NCBI GenBank assembly: GCA_009781925.1
Contig: WQUU01000100.1
Location: forward strand, 1-14,241
Length of the DNA: 14,241 bases
From: Bacillota bacterium
GTDB taxonomy: Bacteria > Bacillota > Clostridia > Oscillospirales > Oscillospiraceae
Direction of reading: 5' to 3'
The translations under genes and the position numbers were made by a program. Shown here piece by piece: positions 7,211 through 13,430 of the stretch. Within the stretch, counting starts at the first letter, position 1; each line of letters opens with the position of its first letter. The notes under the pieces were generated by a model, which was not told the origin of the DNA, ran no database searches, and saw only the letters and a list, made by a program, of their open reading frames with translations.

Positions 7211-7234
7211 TATGATATACTCAAGGCGAAAAAT
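7211..7234 (+). promoter_or_regulatory. Second copy of the TATGATATACT repeat; possible extended -10 promoter of the leader/GNAT gene
   Basis: TATGATATACT and the following 13 bases match 6160-6183 at 21 of 24 positions. TGATATACT fits an extended -10 (TGN-TATACT), but at 17-base spacing the -35 (ACGCTT) is poor. It may be a promoter, a duplicated boundary of the AT-rich insert, or both. Confidence 0.4.
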
Positions 7235-7303
7235 ATGTGCCACAATTCCACAGGAAAACTTGTGTTTTGAATAGATATCCTTAATTTATAAGGAGAGATT
7301 GCA

Positions 7304-7348
7304 ATGCAAAAGAAACCAGTATACTTATGGAGGGTGTTCACCTCATAA
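7304..7348 (+). CDS. Putative 14-residue leader peptide of the GNAT gene
   Basis: ATG 7304 is preceded by AAGGAGAG at ideal spacing, and the frame reads MQKKPVYLWRVFTS before TAA at 7346. The stop lies 25 bases before the GNAT ATG. The strong ribosome binding site on so short a frame, plus base pairing with the downstream GNAT ribosome binding site, suggests a regulatory leader rather than a functional peptide. It is not similar to any leader I can name. Confidence 0.5.
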   Translation: MQKKPVYLWRVFTS

Positions 7349-7368
7349 GCCCTCCGATATTGAGGAGG
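7329..7368 (+). promoter_or_regulatory. Possible translational attenuator before the GNAT gene
   Basis: There are three mutually exclusive segments: GGAGGG inside the leader ORF (7329-7334), CCCTCC just after its stop (7350-7355), and GAGGAGG, the GNAT ribosome binding site (7362-7368). CCTCC can pair with the leader GGAGG or with the GNAT GGAGG. Ribosomes on the leader would cover the first segment and so favour masking of the GNAT site. The pairing is seen; the switching is inference. Confidence 0.45.
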
Positions 7369-7373
7369 AAAAC

Positions 7374-7841
7374 ATGGAAATCAAAATCTGCGCTTATTCA
7401 AATTCGGACTACGCCGCGTTTCAGAAAATGCTGTGCACTTGCTTTTGGCAGGATTACAAAATACCCCGCACCGAAGAGCAATTGGAACGGTGGCAAAATA
7501 TGCTCATCCGGCAAGCCTCCGCCGAAATCGTTTTTATCGATCTATTGACGGCGGACGGGGAGGCGCAGGGCTTCATCCTGTATCAAATCGATTCCCCCGA
7601 GAGCGATTGGTGTATCAAAGAGGGATACGGATTTATCCGGGAACTCTATGTCGCCGCGGATTTTCGCCGTAGCGGGCACGGCAAGGCTCTGGCGGTTCAC
7701 GCCGAAACCCGGTTGAGGCAAAGAGGCGTTCCCGGCATCTACCTGACTACAGACGAAGCCATGGAATTTTGGGCGAAAATGGGCTATCGGGATTCCGGTG
7801 AAGTCTGCTCCGAAAACGACGGACGAATCTTTGTGAAATGA
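7374..7841 (+). CDS. GNAT-family N-acetyltransferase
   Basis: Predicted acetyl-CoA-dependent N-acyltransferase; acceptor unknown, cytoplasmic. It has 155 residues from ATG 7374, which follows GAGGAGG at six bases. A longer frame from TTG 7299 exists but overlaps the leader ORF and lacks support. The family core is seen: the beta-4 strand FIRELYVAADF (about residues 88-97), then the pyrophosphate-binding loop RRSGHGKAL (98-106), and the C-terminal IYLTTDEAMEFWAKMGYRDSG, where the FWAKMGY segment is typical of GNAT motif B. Short GNATs of this kind act on small molecules, peptides or protein N-termini, and the sequence does not say which. Base composition returns to that of the bulk chromosome here. 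It is followed directly by a strong hairpin terminator. Confidence 0.88.
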   Translation: MEIKICAYSNSDYAAFQKMLCTCFWQDYKIPRTEEQLERWQNMLIRQASAEIVFIDLLTADGEAQGFILYQIDSPESDWCIKEGYGFIRELYVAADFRRSGHGKALAVHAETRLRQRGVPGIYLTTDEAMEFWAKMGYRDSGEVCSENDGRIFVK

Positions 7842-7850
7842 CACATAAAG

Positions 7851-7886
7851 CAAAAGCGGCGGCTCAGATTTGAGCTTCCGCTTTTG
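7851..7886. terminator. Bidirectional intrinsic terminator between the GNAT gene and the DUF1648 gene
   Basis: CAAAAGCGG and GCTCA pair with TGAGC and CCGCTTTTG around GATT, with a two-base internal loop on each side. The outer A/T runs give a T-rich tail on both strands. It lies 10 bases after the GNAT stop and between convergent genes, so it can serve both. Confidence 0.85.
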
Positions 7887-7894
7887 TCATATTC

Positions 7895-7926
7895 GCGCGG
7901 GACGCAGAGGATTGCGTCCCCTGCGG
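7895..7926 (-). repeat. Diverged TGTAGGGG-family hairpin (copy D)
   Basis: The hairpin GGGACGCA / TGCGTCCC with a 6-base loop (7899-7920) is followed by CTGCGG where other copies have CTACA. It lies about 40 bases beyond the stop of the minus-strand DUF1648 gene. Confidence 0.6.
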
Positions 7927-7967
7927 TCAAACGATGATTTCCGAGGAAGTCGATTGGTCTATTGAAT

Positions 7968-9140
7968 TTATGAAATGGAACTCAGTAAAACCGTAAGCCA
8001 TGCATATAGCGCGACAAAAACTACACAAAATGCGACGACCCCGATTTTTACGGGCAAACGTGCGTAATTGAACCCCACATTAATGCCAAATCTATTCTCA
8101 ACAAGAACCTTCGGATCGTCCGGGTTGTGATAAAACATACCTGCCGCCCAATACTGATCGTCGCCGCGCCCATCGTCATGAGTACTGACCGCGGTCTGGT
8201 CATTGAAATCGCCGGCTGCCTCATTTGGGATCACTTTGGGCTTGATCCGCCCTCCCCCCTGACCAGCTTGAACGGCGACGACAACCAACACGACAACGGC
8301 GGCGAGCGGCCAAATAAGCAATAGCCAGCTTGGGATATTCAAATCCTGATATAGAAACATCAATTGGATCAGCGCCATCATGACTGTTATCGCTAAGATC
8401 AGCGCTCCAAGACCGTGTCCCATACGCCTGCGATAGATACGATGCTGCGCAAATGAAAGCGCCGGATTCTGCTGATCTATTTGTAATTTCGCGCGGACTA
8501 ACGCTGTGCCTGCTAACCACAGTATGATCAGCAGCGCCAAATTAATCAACGGTATCATCGTGGCTGTGAGCAAGGATTTATCAAACCACTGCGATTGCAG
8601 AAAGCCATACGTATAGCCCGGGCGCATGCGGAATTTGTCCGGGAGTCCCGGGTATTTGATAAGCGCGAATAGGATGCTTGCGAGAATGAGGACTAAACTT
8701 AGCACATACCAGATCCACGGCAGCTCAGATAAGTTCCCGCGCGAATGGGACGATTTTGTTTCGGCAAAGACGGAACCGGATACTTTCCAGCCTCGTTCTT
8801 CCTTCAACTTTTTGGCCTGTTTCCAGCTCGACACAAAGGCCGCCGTCGCGACCGCTCCAATCAGGAGCGGAAAATACAAAACGGAAACCAGCGTTATACC
8901 GGGGAAAATGACATACTGAAGGATAATGAGCGCCAATATGATCGCGACCCCGATCACCCCGATCAGCGTGTACCGTTTTCTTAGACCTCTGGCTTCAGGG
9001 CTTGCGTATTGATCCATTGGGATTCTTACGCCGAACAGCAATGACTTTCTTGTCAGTTTCGGTATGAGCGGTATTAAAACGCCGCATAAAACCGCAACCG
9101 CAACATTGACTGCAAAGAAATAAACACTCGACTCTCTCAT
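7968..9140 (-). CDS. DUF1648 / DUF5808 membrane protein, partner of the GntR regulator
   Basis: Polytopic membrane protein of unknown function, 390 residues. About nine hydrophobic segments are visible, including the N-terminal VYFFAVNVAVAVLCGVLIPL and the pair near residues 60-100. The DUF1648 hallmark KYPGLPDKF lies in a mid-chain loop near residue 164. A DUF5808-like C-terminal cytoplasmic loop, DDQYWAAGMFYHNPDDP then RFGINVGFNYA, precedes the last helix. ATG 9140 overlaps the gntR stop as ATGA, with GAGG nine bases upstream, so translation should be coupled. Such proteins are regularly paired with YtrA-type GntR repressors in Firmicutes and may sense or respond to envelope stress, but no activity is established that I know of. 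It ends before a bidirectional terminator. Confidence 0.85.
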   Translation of the reverse strand: MRESSVYFFAVNVAVAVLCGVLIPLIPKLTRKSLLFGVRIPMDQYASPEARGLRKRYTLIGVIGVAIILALIILQYVIFPGITLVSVLYFPLLIGAVATAAFVSSWKQAKKLKEERGWKVSGSVFAETKSSHSRGNLSELPWIWYVLSLVLILASILFALIKYPGLPDKFRMRPGYTYGFLQSQWFDKSLLTATMIPLINLALLIILWLAGTALVRAKLQIDQQNPALSFAQHRIYRRRMGHGLGALILAITVMMALIQLMFLYQDLNIPSWLLLIWPLAAVVVLVVVAVQAGQGGGRIKPKVIPNEAAGDFNDQTAVSTHDDGRGDDQYWAAGMFYHNPDDPKVLVENRFGINVGFNYARLPVKIGVVAFCVVFVALYAWLTVLLSSIS

Positions 9141-9535
9141 ATTGTACCTCTGATTATTTTCGGATTGCCTTTCGCGTTTTCGTAAGAGTCAACGCAAAGC
9201 GAAACAAAATCGGTCATGCTCATGCTGCGGCACACAGCTTCGGCGGCGGTCAGCGTCAATTGCTCTGAAAGCTTTGACAGCACCGCTTCATCGTTTTCCG
9301 CAGCCTTTGCCACCAGCGCGCCTCTGCGCCTGTCGATCACGATATACCCCTCATCGCAAAGCATGGTGTACGCCTTGTTGACTGTGAGATAGTTGATTCC
9401 CAAATCGGCGGCAAGACCGCGCACCGACGGCAGGGCTTCGCCCGGAGCGAGTTTATTTGCCGCTATGCCCAGCACAATTTGATTGCGCAGCTGTTCATAG
9501 ATGGGTATCGCGCTTTGCGTGTTGATTTCGACAAT
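9137..9535 (-). CDS. GntR-family (YtrA-type) transcriptional regulator, probable ATT start
   Basis: Small winged-helix regulator, 132 residues from the proposed start, the normal YtrA size. After VEINTQSAIPIYEQL comes the GntR DNA-binding region, PGEALPSVRGLAADLGINYLTVNKAYTML and GYIVIDRRRGALV, at about residues 30-70. A short helical C-terminal part follows, without an effector domain. There is no ATG, and no usable GTG or TTG, at the family's normal start. The in-frame ATT at 9535 sits eight bases after a strong AAAGGGGGTGA; the only in-frame GTG (9547) is inside that Shine-Dalgarno. I therefore infer initiation at ATT, which is rare. The gene overlaps the DUF1648 gene by ATGA, and a perfect palindrome overlaps its promoter, indicating self-repression of the operon. 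Confidence 0.87.
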   Translation of the reverse strand: MVEINTQSAIPIYEQLRNQIVLGIAANKLAPGEALPSVRGLAADLGINYLTVNKAYTMLCDEGYIVIDRRRGALVAKAAENDEAVLSKLSEQLTLTAAEAVCRSMSMTDFVSLCVDSYENAKGNPKIIRGTI

Positions 9536-9562
9536 AAATGGAATCACCCCCTTTGTTGTAAT

Positions 9563-9592
9563 TGTTGTATTTATAGTATAACAAATACAACA
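9563..9592. promoter_or_regulatory. Palindromic GntR operator
   Basis: TGTTGTATTT, a 10-base spacer, AAATACAACA: perfect 10-bp arms. The spacer holds the -10 box of the gntR promoter, so a bound repressor would block RNA polymerase. YtrA-type regulators bind AT-rich palindromes of this kind in their own promoters. Confidence 0.75.
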
Positions 9593-9603
9593 GCAAACGT
9601 CAA
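9575..9603 (-). promoter_or_regulatory. Sigma-A promoter of the gntR-DUF1648 operon
   Basis: On the minus strand: TTGACG (9603-9598), a 17-base spacer, TATACT (9580-9575). The expected start is near 9568, giving a leader of about 33 bases. Confidence 0.75.
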
Positions 9604-9633
9604 TATCAAAATTTAATTTTTTAAAGAGATATA

Positions 9634-9661
9634 CGGGACGCCCGGGTGTGCGTCCCCTACA
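9634..9661 (-). repeat. TGTAGGGG hairpin repeat unit behind tyrS (copy E)
   Basis: On the minus strand TGTAGGGGACGC runs into a loop and then GCGTCCCG; the stem is GGGACGC / GCGTCCC. It begins seven bases after the tyrS stop and is followed by GTATATCTCTTT, so it may also act as the tyrS terminator. No other terminator is visible for tyrS. Confidence 0.7.
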
Positions 9662-9668
9662 GTCGGTA

Positions 9669-10895
9669 TTACACCCCCACCACAATTCTCATATAATTTT
9701 TCTTCCCCCGGCGCAGAACAAGCCCTTCGCCTGTCAGCTGCGCCGCCGTAAAGCTCTGCCCGATGTCCGTCACGCGCGCGCCGCCGGCCTCTACACCGCC
9801 CTGCTGTACGGCCCGCCGCGCCTCGGACTTGGAGGACACGAGAGCGCTCTTCACCAAAAGCGTCAGGATGTCGATCGTTTCATCTGTGAAATCGTCAGGC
9901 GTCAGTTCCGCCGTCGGCATCTGCGCCGCGCCTCCGGAGGAAAACAGAGCGCGGGCGGTCTCCTGCGCTTTGACGGCCTCCGCCTCGCCGTGGATGAGCT
10001 TGGTCAGCTCGTACGCCAAAAGCTCCTTGGCGCGGTTTAATTCGCTGCCCGCGAAAGCGGCCATGGCGTCGATCTCCGAAATCGGCAAGAAGGTCAGCAT
10101 CCGCAGAAATTTGAGTACGTCCGCGTCCTCCACGTTGCGCCAGTACTGGTAAAACGCAAAGGACGGCGTCTTCTCCGGGTCGAGCCAGACGGCCCCTTTT
10201 TGGGTTTTACCCATCTTTTTGCCGTCGGAGGTGAGCAGCAGCGTGTTGGTCAGGCCGTAGGCGTTTTTGCCGAGTTTACGGCGGATGAGCTCCGTGCCGC
10301 CCAGGATATTGCTCCACTGGTCGTCCCCGCCGCACTGCATCACGCAGCCGTAATCCTGAAACAGGTGGTAGAAGTCGTAGCTCTGCATGATCATGTAATT
10401 GAATTCGAGGAAGCTCAAACCCTTTTCCATACGCTGTCTGTAGCAGTCGGCCCGGAGCATGTTGTTCACGGAGAAGTGCGGCCCCACCTCCCGTAAAAGC
10501 TCCACGTAGTTGAGCTTCAGGAGCCAATCCGCGTTATTCAGCATCAGAGCCTTGCCGTCGGCGAAGTCGATGAAGCGCTCCATCTGGATCTTGAACTTGG
10601 CGGCGTTCTCCCGAATCTTTTCCCCCGCCATCATCTGGCGCATGTCCGTGCGGCCCGAGGGGTCGCCCACCATGGTGGTGCCGCCGCCCAGCAGGGCGAT
10701 GGGGCGGTTGCCCGCCAGCTGCAGCCGGCGCATGAGGGAGAGGGCCATGAAGTGGCCGGCGGTCAGGCTGTCCGCCGTGGGGTCAAAGCCGATGTAGAAG
10801 GTGGCCTTGCCGTTGTCGATGAGCTCCCGAACCTCCGGCTCGTCGGTGCACTGGGCGATGAGGCCCCGGGCGATGAGTTCGTCGTACAATTTCAT
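9669..10895 (-). CDS. tyrS: Tyrosine--tRNA ligase
   Basis: Class I aminoacyl-tRNA synthetase that charges tRNA-Tyr with tyrosine, cytoplasmic. It has 408 residues, within the usual range. The Rossmann fold starts with FYIGFDPTADSLTAGHFMAL, where TAGH at residues 45-48 replaces HIGH. Tyrosine-site motifs FNYMIMQSYDF (165-175) and QCGGDDQWSN (187-196) follow, then the KMSKS-type loop KMGKT at 227-231. A C-terminal S4 RNA-binding domain (about residue 345 on) includes SSKSEARRAVQQGGVEAGG and RRGKKNYMRIVV. ATG 10895 is preceded by AGGAG at eight bases. A T-box leader with a UAC specifier controls it, confirming tyrosine specificity independently. Monocistronic. Confidence 0.98.
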   Translation of the reverse strand: MKLYDELIARGLIAQCTDEPEVRELIDNGKATFYIGFDPTADSLTAGHFMALSLMRRLQLAGNRPIALLGGGTTMVGDPSGRTDMRQMMAGEKIRENAAKFKIQMERFIDFADGKALMLNNADWLLKLNYVELLREVGPHFSVNNMLRADCYRQRMEKGLSFLEFNYMIMQSYDFYHLFQDYGCVMQCGGDDQWSNILGGTELIRRKLGKNAYGLTNTLLLTSDGKKMGKTQKGAVWLDPEKTPSFAFYQYWRNVEDADVLKFLRMLTFLPISEIDAMAAFAGSELNRAKELLAYELTKLIHGEAEAVKAQETARALFSSGGAAQMPTAELTPDDFTDETIDILTLLVKSALVSSKSEARRAVQQGGVEAGGARVTDIGQSFTAAQLTGEGLVLRRGKKNYMRIVVGV

Positions 10896-10976
10896 AGTAA
10901 TAACTCCTAATCTTATTATTGATTTTTTATAAAATAGTAATAGATGTTGTTATTTTCATTGGCGCCCGGCGGCATG

Positions 10977-11006
10977 AAAAAACCCCCTGTCCGTTTGGAC
11001 AGAGGG
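10977..11006 (-). terminator. T-box-controlled intrinsic terminator
   Basis: On the minus strand CCCTCTGTCC, an AAAC loop, GGACAGGGGG and then six Ts. Its 5' arm follows the T-box by about ten bases, as in other T-box leaders. About 80 AT-rich bases separate it from tyrS. Confidence 0.93.
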
Positions 11007-11281
11007 CGTCATTTACGCGGTACCACCTCTGGGCTCCGACGCCTCACGGCGGCGGACTCGATGAGTGGGCGCGGCATTCCCCATCGGGCAGAGGCCGGCG
11101 TACACTCCCGCGCTGTAACGTGCGCGCACGTCCGCGCCTACCGGGCGTTTGCTGCGCAAACGCTGTTCGGGCGGCGGCTCCGGGACTGTATTCAAAGCGG
11201 ACTCCCCCGCGCCTCACACCGGCCGGCAGCTCTCTGAGAGGAAGATTTCGCTTCTACTTGTGTCCCATCACGGCTTTTGAC
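10977..11281 (-). promoter_or_regulatory. Tyrosine T-box riboswitch leader of tyrS
   Basis: The conserved T-box AGAGGTGGTACCGCG is at 11030-11016 and is followed by a terminator. Stem I is closed by GGGAC (11266-11262) pairing with GTCCC (11186-11182). The specifier loop reads GAATACA, with UAC (Tyr) at 11190-11188. AGTAGAAGC and AGAGAGC, typical stem I internal-loop elements, lie between. Uncharged tRNA-Tyr should pair at UAC and at the T-box bulge and stabilise the antiterminator. The linker holds two perfect hairpins (11163-11145 and 11131-11118). Confidence 0.95.
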
Positions 11282-11287
11282 GGGGGT

Positions 11288-11316
11288 AGTATAACACGAA
11301 AGGAAAGGAATGTCAA
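11288..11316 (-). promoter_or_regulatory. Sigma-A promoter of the tyrS T-box transcript
   Basis: On the minus strand TTGACA (11316-11311), a 17-base spacer, TATACT (11293-11288). A second TTGACA lies ten bases further upstream. The expected start near 11281 fits the beginning of the T-box stem I region. Confidence 0.85.
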
Positions 11317-11360
11317 ATGTCAATTGTGTTTCGGTCACCCGGCTTTTTTGTTTGCCGTGT

Positions 11361-11389
11361 GCGGGCCGCCGAGACCGGCAGTTCCTACA
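11361..11389 (-). repeat. TGTAGGAAC variant of the hairpin repeat (copy F)
   Basis: On the minus strand TGTAGGAACTGCCGGTCTCGGCGG then CCCGC; the stem is GCCG / CGGC around GTCT. It starts 14 bases after the stop of the beta-propeller gene. No convincing T-run follows, so termination by it is doubtful. Confidence 0.55.
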
Positions 11390-11403
11390 AGGGAAGCCTT
11401 TTC

Positions 11404-13281
11404 TTACGTCAGCTGCGTACCCCAGATCCCGTTCGACCTTGTGCCGACAACCAGATAGCCGTTAAACACGATCGGGGTCGCCTCGATGTTGGAGCCCGCG
11501 TCCAAGACGTCAAGTTTTGCGCCCGTCAGCCCGTCCAGCAGGACAATGGATCCGGCGGTGGTGCAGTAGATGACATAGCCGTTGCCCGCCGCGTCGTAGC
11601 ACACCGTGGGAGAACTCCAGGCGTAGGCGCTACTCTGGAAATGCCATACCTCCTCCCCGGTCTGCTTGTCCAACGCCACGAGCTGCCCGTTGCCCGCGCC
11701 CGGATAGTCCGCGACCGGAACGAAAATGAGGCCGCTGAGCTTGTTTTTGCCCAGTCCGATGGTACCCTGTACGCCGCCGGAGAGGTCGGAGACCGTGTGG
11801 CACATGTACCTTGAATCCGTGCTCCAGACGACCTCTCCCGTGACCGCGTCGATCTTCCACACGGGGATGGGCGCGGTCGTGCTGCTCCGCCAGCCCAGAT
11901 GGAACGAGGTGCTGATATAGATATAGGGATGGCCGTCCTCCAATTCCAGAACCGGGGAGTCGTTGGTATCATCGAGCACATTTTGAACCCAGTCCACTGT
12001 CAGGGTGTTGAGATTCAGGCACATGAGGTTCCCGCCGTTATCCGCCACGATGATGTGGCCGCGGAAAATTACACAGGAGTCCTCCATCCCCAGCCAGTAG
12101 GCCCCGCCCGTGCGTACGCCGTTATAGCGCCAGCGGACAAAGTCGGAGGGCGTGATATTCACGGAGACCGTCCCGGCGGCCGGGTCAAACTGAGAATTCA
12201 GTTTAACGATATAGAGAATGCCGCTCTCGGCGGGGTAGATGAGCTGGTCTGTCGCCGCGTCCACCAGGGGGCCGCTGTCATAACAGCTCCATTTGCGTAT
12301 GGCAAAGGGATCGTTCGCGCCGAACTCGTATAGAATCGAGCAGTCCATGAGATCAAAGATAAACACGTGGGAGGTACCCTTGAACGAGTCGTAGCCCGCG
12401 CCCACATAGAGGATCGGATAGCCCCGGGGATCGAGCGCGCCGGAACCCTTGAAGCAGTAGCCCACATGGAGCGTGTTGCGCGTCAGTTTGCCCGTCTCCA
12501 GCTCAAAGAAATAGATATTGCCGTCCTCGCTGGCATAGACGCACTCGTGGAGGACGTCCTGCCGCTTTGCCCAGTCATATAGATTCATATGCTGGCGCAG
12601 ATCTTTCGGCCAGGTCATGCAGAGCGGCTGGCCCGTCCAGCCCTGGCCGGACCAGGAGGTGCCCGGCACACTGAGAGTGCCCGTGGGGATCTTCCAGGAC
12701 GCGCCGAATTTCTGCTGCGTGATGTTCGCCGCGCCGTAGGAGCTGCCCTCCCGGAAGTTGTTGCCCCGGAAGGAGACAATCCCCTCCAGGCTCGTGTAGT
12801 CCTGACCGAGACCAAAGTCGATGGGATCGGCGGCCTGGTAGCTATCCACAATCGTGCCGCCCACTTTGACCGCGGTGCTCTTGAGCAGCTTTGAGGGCTG
12901 GGTAGCGTCCACCGCAACGGGATTAAAATCCGGCAGGGGCGTGGGCGTCGGAGCTGGCGTGGGCGTCGGGGCCGGAGTCGGCGTGGGAGTGGGCGCAGCG
13001 GTCTCGATTGCCGGCAACGAAACCGACAGGCCGGGGGACGCGCTCGCCGCCACAGCCGGGTACGGTGAGCCGGCGGCAGCTGCCGCGCCTCCGCTGCCCG
13101 GGAGGTATTCCTGATAGAGAACGAATGCAAGGGCCGCGAGCAGGACGACCAGGAGCACCGCCCCAAAGGCGTTCGGCCCTTTTTTCTTGCGCTTGACCGG
13201 CTGACGGCCCACGGGCCACAGTTCATCGTCCGAATGTCTCTGGCCGCCTGTATTTCCGTAATTCCCGTTATTCGCTGGCAT
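11404..13281 (-). CDS. Membrane-anchored PQQ-type beta-propeller protein
   Basis: Extracytoplasmic repeat protein of unknown function, 625 residues. ATG 13281 follows GGAGGG at five bases. Order: a polar cytoplasmic tail with RKKKGP (31-36), one membrane helix (about 38-57, no lipobox or cleavage site seen), an Ala/Ser/Pro spacer, a low-complexity Pro-Thr linker (97-117), then a large domain from about residue 150. That domain holds repeated beta-blade motifs such as VYASEDGNIYFFELETGKL, DNGGNLMCLNLNTLTVDW, KIDAVTGEVVW, ALDKQTGEEVWHF and LLDGLTGAKL. These D-x-x-T/L-G-x-x-x-W/L repeats are those of PQQ-like (BamB-type) propellers. No cofactor ligands or catalytic motif can be assigned, so a scaffold or binding role is more likely than dehydrogenase activity. 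Monocistronic, with its own promoter. Confidence 0.85.
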   Translation of the reverse strand: MPANNGNYGNTGGQRHSDDELWPVGRQPVKRKKKGPNAFGAVLLVVLLAALAFVLYQEYLPGSGGAAAAAGSPYPAVAASASPGLSVSLPAIETAAPTPTPTPAPTPTPAPTPTPLPDFNPVAVDATQPSKLLKSTAVKVGGTIVDSYQAADPIDFGLGQDYTSLEGIVSFRGNNFREGSSYGAANITQQKFGASWKIPTGTLSVPGTSWSGQGWTGQPLCMTWPKDLRQHMNLYDWAKRQDVLHECVYASEDGNIYFFELETGKLTRNTLHVGYCFKGSGALDPRGYPILYVGAGYDSFKGTSHVFIFDLMDCSILYEFGANDPFAIRKWSCYDSGPLVDAATDQLIYPAESGILYIVKLNSQFDPAAGTVSVNITPSDFVRWRYNGVRTGGAYWLGMEDSCVIFRGHIIVADNGGNLMCLNLNTLTVDWVQNVLDDTNDSPVLELEDGHPYIYISTSFHLGWRSSTTAPIPVWKIDAVTGEVVWSTDSRYMCHTVSDLSGGVQGTIGLGKNKLSGLIFVPVADYPGAGNGQLVALDKQTGEEVWHFQSSAYAWSSPTVCYDAAGNGYVIYCTTAGSIVLLDGLTGAKLDVLDAGSNIEATPIVFNGYLVVGTRSNGIWGTQLT

Positions 13282-13321
13282 ATTTCCCTCCCCGCAGGAA
13301 ATTATTTCATGCTATAATGCG

Positions 13322-13350
13322 ATTATACAGACCTTATGACGAAATGGCAA
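13322..13350 (-). promoter_or_regulatory. Sigma-A promoter of the beta-propeller gene
   Basis: On the minus strand TTGCCA (13350-13345), a 17-base spacer, TATAAT (13327-13322). The start would be near 13315, leaving a 34-base leader before ATG 13281. Confidence 0.8.
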
Positions 13351-13430
13351 GTTTTTTGTTTCTTGCGCAATAAAAATCTTCCTCTGATACATCTAATGGG
13401 TGAAAGGTCAAGGGCAACTCCTTTGAAAAA

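Noticed and set aside
7299..7841. Longer GNAT start at TTG 7299
   Set aside because: It would overlap the well-supported leader ORF and encode a 25-residue extension unlike the family; ATG 7374 has a perfect GAGGAGG.
9137..9685. Longer GntR frame starting upstream near 9685
   Set aside because: It would extend through the operator, the promoter, repeat copy E and into the tyrS 3' end.
11330..11403. Terminator of the beta-propeller gene
   Set aside because: Stems here are only four base pairs and no T-run follows on the minus strand.
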